Below the pieces are notes generated by a model. It did not search any database. It had not been told where the DNA came from and worked only from the letters and a program-made list of their open reading frames with translations. A DNA stretch of 64,000 bases from Micromonospora_J zhanjiangensis (lineage in GTDB: Bacteria > Actinomycetota > Actinomycetes > Mycobacteriales > Micromonosporaceae): positions 62,001-126,000 of the forward strand of contig NZ_JBHSBN010000004.1 in assembly GCF_042650605.1 (NCBI RefSeq), read 5' to 3'. Numbering within the stretch: position 1 is the stretch's first letter; each line of letters begins with the position of its first letter. Positions 8,052 to 15,148 of the stretch are shown piece after piece. Made by a program: the position numbers and the translations under genes.

Positions 8052-9203
8052 TCAACCGGTGAACATGATGGTGACGGCGGCGCTGCTGCGCCGGCCCTGC
8101 TCGGTGACCTGGTAGACGAACCGGTCGGCCCGGCCGTGCCCGGGGAACGGCTGGTAGACCACGGAACCGGCCGACGTGACGTGGGCGGTGCCGTGTGCGG
8201 GCGCGGTGGTGATGGTGACCCGGGCGTCCGGCCCGACGTAGTCGTTGGCCAGGACCGGGATGTTCGTCCGCCGGCTGTCGGGGATCCGGACGTGGTCGGC
8301 CACGGCCGTCGGTGCCGGTACGAACGAGCCGTCGCCGAGGCCGATGAAGTAGGTCTGCGCGCCGGTGGCGAGGTTGACCGTCAGCACGTCCGGGATCGGA
8401 TCGGCGTTGGCGTGGACCGCCGTCGCCGACCACGCGGTGAGGCCGAGCGGGTCGAGCTGGAGGTGTTGTACGGTGCCGTCGTCGAGCACCACCACCACTC
8501 CGCTGGAGTTGTCCGCGCACTGCTCGATGTAGGAGATCAGGGCGTCCTGCGCCCGGTTGCGGTTGAAGTCCCGCAACTGCAACTGTTTCGGGTTCGCGCA
8601 CCACTGTTCGGGACCGGCGACCAGGCTGGACACCCCGGAGTCCCGGACGGCCAGGTAGGTGTGGTACCCCTCGCCCTGGTCGCTCCACTGGTAGACGTCC
8701 TGGAGCGCGTCGCCGTTGAAGTTGCCCGTGCCCATGAAACTCGGCGTCGACTCACCGTCGAAGGTGCCGATGACCTCGAACGGGTAGCGCAGGATCAGGC
8801 CGGTGGTGTGCACCGTGGACGGCGGCCCGGCGAACCAGGCCAGGGCCAACTCCTGACCACCGCCCGAGTCGATCTTCGCCGCGGTGCCCAGATCCGGGCA
8901 GTTCGGCTCGGACGGCGGAAGCAGCAGGTAGGTGTGTACCGACGGTGGCCCGAGGCCGCCGCCCGGCAGGCCCGGCCGGAACAGCACGTTGCATTCGACG
9001 GTCGGTGAGTTGCCCGCGTCGAGGACGGCCTGGTCGACCAGGCCGTTGCCGGTGAAGTCGCCGAGGACCGGTGCGTCGCGCCCGCCGGCCCGTGCCGGTG
9101 GCGTGGCGCCGCCCGTGACCAGGCCGGCGCCCAGCACGGCCAGGCAGGCCAGGACCGCGATCCCGGAGCGACCCCGTCGGGTCGAAACACAGCGCTTCCG
9201 CAT
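8052..9203 (-). CDS. secreted FG-GAP/VCBS-repeat protein with C-terminal Ig-like domain
   Basis: The 383-residue product has a Sec signal peptide: basic MRKRCVSTRRGR, a hydrophobic core around residues 13-32, and a likely cleavage near ARA-GG. The mature part contains several calcium-loop-like D-x-N/D-G repeats (GDFTGNGLVDQAV, GTGNFNGDALQDV, LRDFNRNRAQDAL, ANADPIPDVL) of the FG-GAP/VCBS type that build a beta-propeller. The last 85 residues match a bacterial Ig-like unit, with VLANDYVG, PAHGTAHVTSAG and ADRFVYQVTEQG in the usual order. No catalytic domain is attached. It is therefore probably a cell-surface or extracellular binding protein of unknown ligand. The ATG at 9203 has a GGGGAG ribosome site. 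It stands alone. Confidence 0.72.
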   Translation of the reverse strand: MRKRCVSTRRGRSGIAVLACLAVLGAGLVTGGATPPARAGGRDAPVLGDFTGNGLVDQAVLDAGNSPTVECNVLFRPGLPGGGLGPPSVHTYLLLPPSEPNCPDLGTAAKIDSGGGQELALAWFAGPPSTVHTTGLILRYPFEVIGTFDGESTPSFMGTGNFNGDALQDVYQWSDQGEGYHTYLAVRDSGVSSLVAGPEQWCANPKQLQLRDFNRNRAQDALISYIEQCADNSSGVVVVLDDGTVQHLQLDPLGLTAWSATAVHANADPIPDVLTVNLATGAQTYFIGLGDGSFVPAPTAVADHVRIPDSRRTNIPVLANDYVGPDARVTITTAPAHGTAHVTSAGSVVYQPFPGHGRADRFVYQVTEQGRRSSAAVTIMFTG

Positions 9204-9343
9204 CGCACTCCCCGCTTTCGGTCGTGCGCCGCAACCCGCCGGGTGCGCGGGTCACCCGTGAAGCTAACCGCTCGGAAGCGGAGCCCCGTCCGTGCTGACG
9301 GTGATCTGACAATTGCTTTTTGTGATGTTGCCGCATGAGGTGT

Positions 9344-10063
9344 TCATCCGGCGATCCGGTGCTCCCGCAGCGGCCCGACGTCCAGGTCGCCCGCCCGGGC
9401 GTGGTCGAGCAGCGCGGGCAGCGCGCCGAGGGTGGCCCGCCAGGAACCCGGTGCCGAGGTGCAGTCGGAGTCGTGCAGCAGCACGGTGCCACCACCGGCG
9501 AGGTCCCGGCGCACCGTACGCAGCACCGAGCCCGGGGTGGCCCCGGACCGCCAGTCGGCACCCCAGGTGGTCCACAGCACCGTACGCATCCCGAGCCGGT
9601 TCGCGGCCCACAGCGCGGAGCCGGTCAGCACCCCGTACGGGGGGCGGTACCAGCGCGGTGGCGCGCCGAGCACCTCGCCGATCAGGTCGTACCCGCGGGT
9701 CAGGTCGTCGCGGGTGGCGCGCGGGCCGCGGGCGAGCAGGCACCGGTGACTCCAGCCGTGCAGGCCGATCTCGTGTCCGGCCGCGACCATTTCCCGGGCC
9801 AGCCCGGGCGCGTCGGTCAGCATCCGGCCGAGCAGGAAGAAGGTCGCCGTCACGCCGTGCCGCTCCAGCGCGGCCAGGAACGCGGGTGTGGAACGGGGAT
9901 CCGGCCCGTCGTCGAAGGTGAGCGCCACGTGCCCGGGCGCGCCGACCCCGCAGAGCGTCGGCAGCAGCCGCCGCCGTACCGGCCCGAGCGCGGTCAGTGC
10001 CGGGGCGGCGTGCGCGACGCCGGCGCCGACCAGCGCGGCGGTGCTGACCCGGCGGGCGGTCAC
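9344..10063 (-). CDS. polysaccharide deacetylase (NodB/CE4 domain)
   Basis: This 239-residue protein has a complete CE4 deacetylase core. TFDDGPD (residues 49-55) holds the base and metal aspartates, HGWSH (102-106) holds the two metal histidines, and RPPYG and LLHDSD supply the later catalytic motifs. CE4 enzymes remove N- or O-acetyl groups from peptidoglycan, chitin-like or other glycans. The GTG at 10063 overlaps the stop of the upstream glycosyltransferase (GTGA), which supports translational coupling; upstream in-frame starts would run deep into that gene. A hydrophobic stretch at residues 8-27 may be a signal peptide or anchor. With the coupled glycosyltransferase, a role in editing a glycolipid or wall glycan is likely (inference). 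Confidence 0.88.
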   Translation of the reverse strand: MTARRVSTAALVGAGVAHAAPALTALGPVRRRLLPTLCGVGAPGHVALTFDDGPDPRSTPAFLAALERHGVTATFFLLGRMLTDAPGLAREMVAAGHEIGLHGWSHRCLLARGPRATRDDLTRGYDLIGEVLGAPPRWYRPPYGVLTGSALWAANRLGMRTVLWTTWGADWRSGATPGSVLRTVRRDLAGGGTVLLHDSDCTSAPGSWRATLGALPALLDHARAGDLDVGPLREHRIAG

Positions 10064-11364
10064 CGGCGGCCCGCCGGAGCGGTCCGGGCGGCGCCGGCCC
10101 CGTCGGGTCGGCCGGCTCGGCGGGGCGTGCCGGGCGCACCCGGGGCCGGGACGCACCGGCGCCCGCGCGAGGTGGCCCCACCCGATCGGACCCGGTCCGC
10201 CGGACCGTCCGGGCGGGCGAGGGCGGCGAGGGCGGCGGCCGGATCGGCGGCCGGGAAGGGTGGGGGCGGTCCGCCCGCGCCGGCCAGGGCCACCCGCAAC
10301 GCGGCCGGCAGTTCCCCGTCGGTCCGGACCCAGGGGACCCAGCCGGCCGCCGCCAACGCCCGGGCATTGGTACGTCCGTGGCCGGGCAGGCAGCGGTAGG
10401 TGAGTACCGGTACCCGGCAGGCCAACGCCTCCAACGAGGAGAGTCCGCCGGCGTTCTGCACCACCACGTCACAGGCGCGGATCAACGCCGGCATCGCCTC
10501 CGTCCAGCCGATCGCGACGCCCATGCCACGGCGGGTCAGGCGCTGGCGCAGCGCCTCGTTGCGGCCGCACGCCACCACCGGGGTCGCCACCCCGCCGCGG
10601 GCGATGTCCTCGACGGTCTGCTCGATCTCGCCCACCGCCCACGAGCCGGCGAGGACCAGGGCCAGCGGTCCCTGGGCGGGCAGTCCGAAGACGGCCCGGT
10701 CCCGCCGCCGTTCGCCGGCCGAGTACGCCGGTCGGAAGGCGGCCGACACCGCCGGACCGGTCACCCGTACGTCCCGGCCGCCCAGCCCGCGGGCCTGCTC
10801 CCCGGCCACCTCGTGCAGGGCCAGGTGGGTGTCCACCCCGTCGGCGACCCAGAGCCGGTGCACCGACATGTCGGTGAGGAAGGTGACCACCGGTACGGCC
10901 AGCCGCCCGGTCCGGCGCAGCCGGCCGAGCGCCTGGCTGGCCAGCGGATAGGTGGAGACCACCAACGCCGGCGGCGGCGCGAGCACGCCGTCGACCCGAC
11001 GGCCGGCGGCCAGCGCGGTCAGCCGGCCGGCGAGCGCGGCGAGCGTCTCGTGCCGGTCCAGCCCGCCGGCCAGCCACTCCCAGGTCCGCGGCGCCGCGGC
11101 GAGTTGCCGCGCGTACCCGGCCCGGAGTGCCCGACCGAGCCGACCCGGCATCAGTTCCATGAGATCGTGCCCGTCGACCTCGAAACCGCCGGCGCGCAGC
11201 CGGGCGGCCAGTTCGCGGGCCGCACCGTCGTGTCCGGCACCGACGCTCGCCGAGAACACGACGACCCGGCCCCGGGTGCTCGTCGACGGGCCGGCCGGCC
11301 GGGTCGGTCCCGGTGCCTCGCCGTGCCACCGGTGGTACCGCTGTCCAGTGAGAAGCATGAACAT
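10060..11364 (-). CDS. MurG/MGDG-synthase-like glycosyltransferase (GT28-type)
   Basis: The 434-residue protein has the two-Rossmann GT-B layout of processive diacylglycerol glycosyltransferases and MurG relatives. Near the start is SASVGAGHDGAARELAARL, the acceptor-side glycine loop of MGDG/diglucosyl-DAG synthases. In the C-terminal half VVQNAGGLSSLEALACRVPVLTY is the nucleotide-sugar site. The last ~50 residues are an Arg/Pro/Gly tail without obvious fold. The ATG at 11364 is uncertain: a second ATG lies two codons in, and the conserved fold starts near residue 35. Its stop overlaps the start of the polysaccharide deacetylase. The lipid or glycan acceptor is not known. Confidence 0.8.
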   Translation of the reverse strand: MFMLLTGQRYHRWHGEAPGPTRPAGPSTSTRGRVVVFSASVGAGHDGAARELAARLRAGGFEVDGHDLMELMPGRLGRALRAGYARQLAAAPRTWEWLAGGLDRHETLAALAGRLTALAAGRRVDGVLAPPPALVVSTYPLASQALGRLRRTGRLAVPVVTFLTDMSVHRLWVADGVDTHLALHEVAGEQARGLGGRDVRVTGPAVSAAFRPAYSAGERRRDRAVFGLPAQGPLALVLAGSWAVGEIEQTVEDIARGGVATPVVACGRNEALRQRLTRRGMGVAIGWTEAMPALIRACDVVVQNAGGLSSLEALACRVPVLTYRCLPGHGRTNARALAAAGWVPWVRTDGELPAALRVALAGAGGPPPPFPAADPAAALAALARPDGPADRVRSGGATSRGRRCVPAPGAPGTPRRAGRPDGAGAARTAPAGRR

Positions 11365-11508
11365 GACGGTCCCGTGGATCCCGGCGCCGCGGAATCGGGG
11401 ACAACCATGCCGTACGCCTGATCTCCGCTCCGGGACCGACCACTAGGGGTGGCCGGCCGTGGTGCGGCCGGGCTGCCGCGGGCGGGGCGGCCCGGGGCGC
11501 GGATCCGG

Positions 11509-11527
11509 CCGGCGGTCGAACCGCCGG
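11509..11527 (-). terminator. GC hairpin after the small minus-strand gene
   Basis: CCGGCGGT (11509-11516) pairs perfectly with ACCGCCGG (11520-11527) across a three-base loop, 32 bases past the stop of the gene ending at 11559. There is no U tract, as is common for actinobacterial terminators. Confidence 0.5.
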
Positions 11528-11558
11528 GCCGCGGCACCGGGCCGCGGCGTACGGCGGG

Positions 11559-11816
11559 TCAGGCCGCGGTGTCGAGCATGGGATCCGGGTCGGTGCGCGG
11601 GAGAAGGTAACGCGCCGTGACGGTGTCGACGCCGGTCCCGCGCGACCCGGCGGGCCGGTAGGTGACCGTGGCGGCGCGTGGCGACGCGGCCTCGACGACC
11701 CCCGCGCACCAGGCGCTGCCCCGGTGTACCCACACCCGGTCGGTGGGGCGGTACCGGTCGGTCGGGGAGACCTCGGCGGGCTCGCGGTTGACGGGATTCA
11801 CGGTTGGAGTAGGCAC
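11559..11816 (-). CDS. small conserved-type hypothetical protein
   Basis: I do not recognise this 85-residue protein. A proline-rich start (PTPTVNPVNREP) leads into a compact region with RYRPTDRVWVHRGSAWCAGVV and ATVTYRPAG, which looks like an SH3-like or Tudor-like beta barrel: alternating hydrophobics, a WVHR and W-C-x-G-V-V pattern. The start is fixed by GGAGG at 11825-11829, eight bases before the GTG at 11816; the frame stays open to 12038 but that extension has no ribosome site and unusual composition. The gene points away from the DUF397/XRE pair and shares the intergenic palindromes with it. Confidence 0.6.
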   Translation of the reverse strand: MPTPTVNPVNREPAEVSPTDRYRPTDRVWVHRGSAWCAGVVEAASPRAATVTYRPAGSRGTGVDTVTARYLLPRTDPDPMLDTAA

Positions 11817-12016
11817 GGGTGATACCTCCGCGACGCGGACGGGCTGGGCCGAGCCGTCCGGCAGGGTAGTTGGTTCCAGTCGTGGCACACGGACCCGCGC
11901 GGCCTCGTCGCCCCGCGGTCCGGCCGCCGTCTGCGCTGGTCGGCGGACCAGTGCCGGGGGCCGGTTCTCGCCCTGGCAGTCACCCGCTGCTGGTGACTGA
12001 CGGTAATCAGGTGGGT

Positions 12017-12080
12017 ACGTGTACACGTGGGCTATCATGCTCGCTGTCTAGTGCAGATGCAATAGCGAATGCACGTGCAT
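12017..12080. promoter_or_regulatory. two perfect 12-bp palindromes flanking a -10-like box
   Basis: ACGTGTACACGT (12017-12028) and ATGCACGTGCAT (12069-12080) are each perfectly symmetrical, with centres 52 bases apart. They share the ACGTG half. Between them lies TATCAT (12033-12038), a possible -10 for the DUF397/XRE operon. Placement on both sides of a promoter is what dimeric repressor sites look like. The 338-base gap between the two divergent genes holds no reading frame I can support. Confidence 0.5.
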
Positions 12081-12154
12081 CCGCTCGGGATCCGAGGGGA
12101 GGCGTGTGCGCCGGCCCGTTCGCCCGACCGGGCGGGCATAGGGGGAGGGTCACC

Positions 12155-12391
12155 ATGCAGCACCCGTACAACGGCGTGCCCGTCACCGAGCTGCCACCGC
12201 TGTCCTGGCAGAAGAGCCTCCGCAGCAACCCCAGCGGCAACTGCGTCGAACTCGCCGAGTTGCCCGGCGGTGGGATCGCGGTACGGAACTCCCGGCACCC
12301 GGACGGACCCGCGTTGATCTACACAGTGGACGAGATCACCGCGTTCGTACTCGGGGCCCGGGACGGGGACTTCGACAACTTGATCGGCTGA
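12155..12391 (+). CDS. DUF397 family small protein
   Basis: The 78-residue product shows the DUF397 pattern. The W-x-K-S-x-x-S-N-x-x-G-N-C-V-E start is seen as SWQKSLRSNPSGNCVELAELPGGGIAVRNSRHPDG, and a closing W/I-T-A-F-x-x-G-x-x-D-G-D-F segment is seen as ITAFVLGARDGDF. Proteins of this family sit next to XRE/DUF5753 regulators by the dozen in Streptomyces and relatives (the bldB/abaA/whiJ-like gene families) and are thought to modulate them. An XRE/DUF5753 gene begins 117 bases downstream, consistent with that. A GGGGGAGGG ribosome site precedes the ATG at 12155. Confidence 0.88.
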   Translation: MQHPYNGVPVTELPPLSWQKSLRSNPSGNCVELAELPGGGIAVRNSRHPDGPALIYTVDEITAFVLGARDGDFDNLIG

Positions 12392-12508
12392 CCCGACGCG
12401 GATCACATCCGCCGATCAGCCCGCTGTGCCTCACTGTCCGGTCATGGCATGCTTACACGTCATCCGGCAGTGGCCGCTGCTGATCGAGCGATATCCGGAG
12501 GTCGGCCC

Positions 12509-13402
12509 GTGACGACCGTGCGACCCGATGGTGGTCCCACCACCGGTCCGACCGTGCTGCGCATGCTGCTCGGCGCCCACCTGCGCCGGCTGCGCGAGGC
12601 ACGGCAGGTCAGTCGGGAGACCGCGGGTTGGGAGATCCGTGCCTCGGAGTCGAAGATCAGCCGGATGGAGCTCGGCCGGGTCGGCTTCAAGGAGCGCGAC
12701 GTCGCCGACCTGCTCACCCTCTACGGCCTGGTCGACGAGAAGGAACGCGAGACGCTGCTGGCGCTGGCCCGGGAGGCCAACAACCCCGGCTGGTGGCACC
12801 GCTACGGCGACGTGCTGCCGAGCTGGTTCCAGTCCTACCTCGGGCTGGAGGCGGCCTCCTCGCTGATCCGTACCTACGAGGTGCAGTTCGTGCCCGGCCT
12901 GCTGCAGACCCGGGAGTACGCCCGGGCCGTCGTCCTGCTCGGACACGGCCGGGCCACCGCCGCCGAGATCGACCGCCGGGTCGGCCTGCGGATGGAACGG
13001 CAGCGGCTGCTCGCCCGGCCCGGTGCGCCGCAACTGTGGGCGGTCGTGGACGAGGCCGCCCTGCGCCGGCCGATCGGCGGCACCGACGTGATGCGGGGCC
13101 AGGTCGCCGCGCTGATCGGAGTGACCCGGCTGCCCAACGTCCGGCTGCAGGTGATCCCCTTCAACGCGGGCGGGCACTCCGCCGCCGGTGGCGCCTTCAG
13201 CATCCTGCGGTTCCCCGACCCGGACCTGCCCGACGTCGTCTACATCGAACAGCTCACCAGCGCGTTGTACCTCGACAAGCGGGACGACGTGGACCACTAC
13301 GCGGCCGCCATGGAGCAGCTGTGCGTGGAGGCGCAACCGCCGGAACGGACCGCGGACATCCTGGAGGGCATCATGCGCGACCTGGAGAAGGCGACGGACT
13401 GA
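12509..13402 (+). CDS. XRE-family helix-turn-helix regulator with DUF5753 domain
   Basis: The 297-residue protein combines an N-terminal XRE HTH (about residues 20-75: LLGAHLRRLREARQVSRETA, then ESKISRMELGRVG) with a DUF5753 ligand/partner domain. The latter carries WFQSYLGLEAASSLIRTYEV, FVPGLLQTREYARAV and the closing VVYIEQLTSALYLDKRDDV. This is the standard architecture of WhiJ-like regulators, which pair with a DUF397 protein and act in development or antibiotic control. The GTG at 12509 is chosen because GGAGGT lies at 12497-12502; the frame extends to 12449 without a ribosome site. The DUF397 partner is directly upstream. Confidence 0.9.
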   Translation: MTTVRPDGGPTTGPTVLRMLLGAHLRRLREARQVSRETAGWEIRASESKISRMELGRVGFKERDVADLLTLYGLVDEKERETLLALAREANNPGWWHRYGDVLPSWFQSYLGLEAASSLIRTYEVQFVPGLLQTREYARAVVLLGHGRATAAEIDRRVGLRMERQRLLARPGAPQLWAVVDEAALRRPIGGTDVMRGQVAALIGVTRLPNVRLQVIPFNAGGHSAAGGAFSILRFPDPDLPDVVYIEQLTSALYLDKRDDVDHYAAAMEQLCVEAQPPERTADILEGIMRDLEKATD

Positions 13403-13426
13403 CCGCTGGCCCCGGGGTCGCCGGGA

Positions 13427-14092
13427 TCAGGCCGGGCCGAGCCGGCCGACCGCCTGGGCGATCGGGGTGTCCCCGCCGACCAGTTCCAGCGTCTGACCGG
13501 CGGTGGCCGGGGTGTCCAGCAGCGCCAGCAGCACCGCGGCGACGTCGGCGCGGGTCACGTCGCCCCGTTCGACCCGCCGGGCCAGCCGGACCAGCCCGGT
13601 CGGCGGGTCGTCGGTCAGCCGGCCCGGCCGCAGCGCGGTCCAGTCCAGGTCGCGCCCCCGCAGGTCGTCCTCGGCGGCCTTCTTGGCGCGCAGGTAGGCC
13701 GCGAAGACGTCATCCCGGTCGGCCGACGGCGGCGCGTCCACCCCCATCGAGGAGACCAACAGATACCGGCGTACGCCGGCCCGCTCGGCCGCGTCGGCGA
13801 GCAGCGCGGCGGCGGCCCGGTCCACGGTGTCCTTGCGGGGGACGCCGCTGCCCGGGCCGGCGCCGGCGGCGAACACGACGGCGTCCGCGTCGGCGGCGGC
13901 GAGTTGATCGGCCAGCTCGTCGGCCGAGGCGCGTTCCAGGTCGCACAGCGCCGGCTCGGCACCCGCGGCGCGCAGGTCGTCGGCGTGTTCCGGGTTGCGG
14001 ATCAGGCCGACCACGGGGTGACCGCGGTCGCTGAGCAACCGTTCCAACAACAGGGCGATCTTGCCGTGACCACCGGCGACGACGACACGCAT
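13427..14092 (-). CDS. NAD(P)-binding atypical short-chain dehydrogenase / NmrA-like protein
   Basis: The 221-residue protein is a Rossmann fold of the atypical SDR type. It has MRVVVAGGHGKIALLLERLL at the N-terminus (glycine loop G-x-x-G-x-I), LIRNPEHADDLRAAGAEPALCDLE (nucleotide-binding strand 2), AVVFAAGAGPGSG, and RYLLVSSMGVDAPP followed by a YLRAKKAAEDDLR active-site-like Y-x-x-x-K. Related proteins (YwnB, YtfG, CC3_like) are NAD(P)H sensors or quinone reductases. The final VGGDTPIAQAV is typical. It is convergent with the XRE gene and appears to be expressed from its own leaderless promoter. Confidence 0.85.
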   Translation of the reverse strand: MRVVVAGGHGKIALLLERLLSDRGHPVVGLIRNPEHADDLRAAGAEPALCDLERASADELADQLAAADADAVVFAAGAGPGSGVPRKDTVDRAAAALLADAAERAGVRRYLLVSSMGVDAPPSADRDDVFAAYLRAKKAAEDDLRGRDLDWTALRPGRLTDDPPTGLVRLARRVERGDVTRADVAAVLLALLDTPATAGQTLELVGGDTPIAQAVGRLGPA

Positions 14093-14098
14093 GAGTTC

Positions 14099-14104
14099 AC
14101 CCTA
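14099..14104 (-). promoter_or_regulatory. candidate leaderless -10 element of the SDR gene
   Basis: Read on the minus strand, TAGGGT is followed by six bases (GAACTC) and then the ATG at 14092. There is no ribosome site between them. Confidence 0.5.
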
Positions 14105-14224
14105 GGGCTTGCGGGCCCGGCCCGGCCGGCTTCCCGACGGCCCGCTCAGCTCAGCAGGACCGCGCTTCTGGCCGCCGGACTGGCGGTCACCGGGCGTGGA
14201 GACCTCGCCGTTGGGCGGTCTGTG

Positions 14225-14311
14225 AAGCGCGCCAACCACCCGAACGGCTCGTCGCGTGAACACGCCCCAGTCACGGGAATCCCCCGGCTTCAGCCGTGGG
14301 AAGGAAGTCAA
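14225..14311 (+). mobile_element. right-end relic of an IS200/IS605 (TnpB) element
   Basis: The stretch ending in CCCCCGGCTTCAGCCGTGGG (14281-14300) and then AAGGAAGTCAA (14301-14311) matches, from memory, the conserved 3' end of actinobacterial TnpB elements. There a hairpin closes the element and the omega-RNA scaffold. The preceding GTGAAGCGCGCCAAC (from 14222) and GTGAACACG (14256-14264) also fit the scaffold region. The hairpin has an intact GGCT-TC-AGCC tip with one mismatch lower down. No tnpB or tnpA frame is present: the flanks are the SDR gene and an unrelated plus-strand gene. It is thus a solo end or decayed remnant. The 14105-14415 gap holds nothing else I can support. Confidence 0.6.
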
Positions 14312-14415
14312 TCCTGTCAACGTCCGGTGGCCGGTGGATCCGGTCCGTCCCCCGGTCAGACGGAGGTGGCGGCCCTGCCGGTGTCCCGACGCCTCGATCA
14401 TGTTTGGATGGCGAC

Positions 14416-15006
14416 ATGTCTGTTCAGCGCGAGACCGGTCCGCGACGGCGTCGGCCGGCCACCGGATCCGCTGCCGACCGGCAGGTGGCCACCCCGGAGA
14501 TCCGGTGGACCTCGGTCGACCAGCTGTCCGAGCTGGCCCAGGCGCTGTTGAGCGAGGACCTGGGCGGCCGGGAGGCGGTGCCGCGGCACGTCGCCGAGCG
14601 GGTCCGTACGCAGGCCCGGGCCTGGGCGGAACACGGCTTCACGGCCGAGACGGTCCGGCCGTGGCTCGACCTGCCACCGGCCGCGGCAGCCTACCTGGCC
14701 GAGCGGTCCGTGTCGCCACGGGTGCTGGAGCTGCCGTACCAGGTGTCGCGCCCCGGCGCCCCGGTGGCCCTCAAGGTGGCCATCGCGTCCGGGCTGCTCG
14801 CCGTGGAACGGGCTTACGACCTGCTGGTGGCGACCGGGGAGCACCGGCCGGCCGGTGCGGGGCCGGCACCCGTGGGCCCGGCGCCGTGGCTGCTGTCCGG
14901 CGAGGTCTTCGGCGGTAACGGCGCGACGGAACAGGAAGCGACCGGCGCCGCCGAGCCACGTCGGCCGGTGGCGCAGGTGATCTTCTCGCACCCGACCGAG
15001 AACTGA
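14416..15006 (+). CDS. hypothetical protein, helical, unknown function
   Basis: I do not recognise this 196-residue protein. The first 30 residues are basic and disordered (RETGPRRRRPATGSAADRQ). Residues 30-140 look like a compact helical domain with SVDQLSELAQALLSEDLGGREAVP, HVAERVRTQARAWAEHGFTAETVRPW and ALKVAIASGLLAVERAYDLLVATGEH. The last 50 residues are Gly/Ala/Pro-rich and end PVAQVIFSHPTEN. There is no signal peptide or membrane segment. Codon use is like that of its neighbours, which argues the frame is real. The ATG at 14416 is chosen from the position of the basic N-terminus; no clear ribosome site is seen. The closest neighbours are the TnpB relic and an App1-type phosphatase gene. 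Confidence 0.6.
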   Translation: MSVQRETGPRRRRPATGSAADRQVATPEIRWTSVDQLSELAQALLSEDLGGREAVPRHVAERVRTQARAWAEHGFTAETVRPWLDLPPAAAAYLAERSVSPRVLELPYQVSRPGAPVALKVAIASGLLAVERAYDLLVATGEHRPAGAGPAPVGPAPWLLSGEVFGGNGATEQEATGAAEPRRPVAQVIFSHPTEN

Positions 15007-15148
15007 CCGGGGCGGTCCCGCCGGTGGCACGACCGGGCCGGCGCGGAAAGCCTCCAGACCGCGCGTACCGGCCGAAACCCGATAGCCGCCCGGGTCCCGC
15101 TCCGGGCGCTGCCATGCCGGCCGCGACGGCGTGTGGCAGTGTTGCACC

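Noticed and set aside
5565..8688. Long minus-strand frames opposite the P450, ferredoxin and GNAT genes
   Set aside because: The plus-strand genes have clear motifs, ribosome sites and a promoter; the antisense translations have none.
11817..12038. N-terminal extension of the small gene ending at 11559
   Set aside because: GGAGG at 11825-11829 points to the GTG at 11816, and the extension would cross the palindromes and promoter region.
14102..14401. A 99-codon minus-strand frame over the TnpB relic
   Set aside because: It has no ribosome site or domain, and its translation includes the hairpin end of the mobile-element relic, as is typical of spurious frames on such ends.
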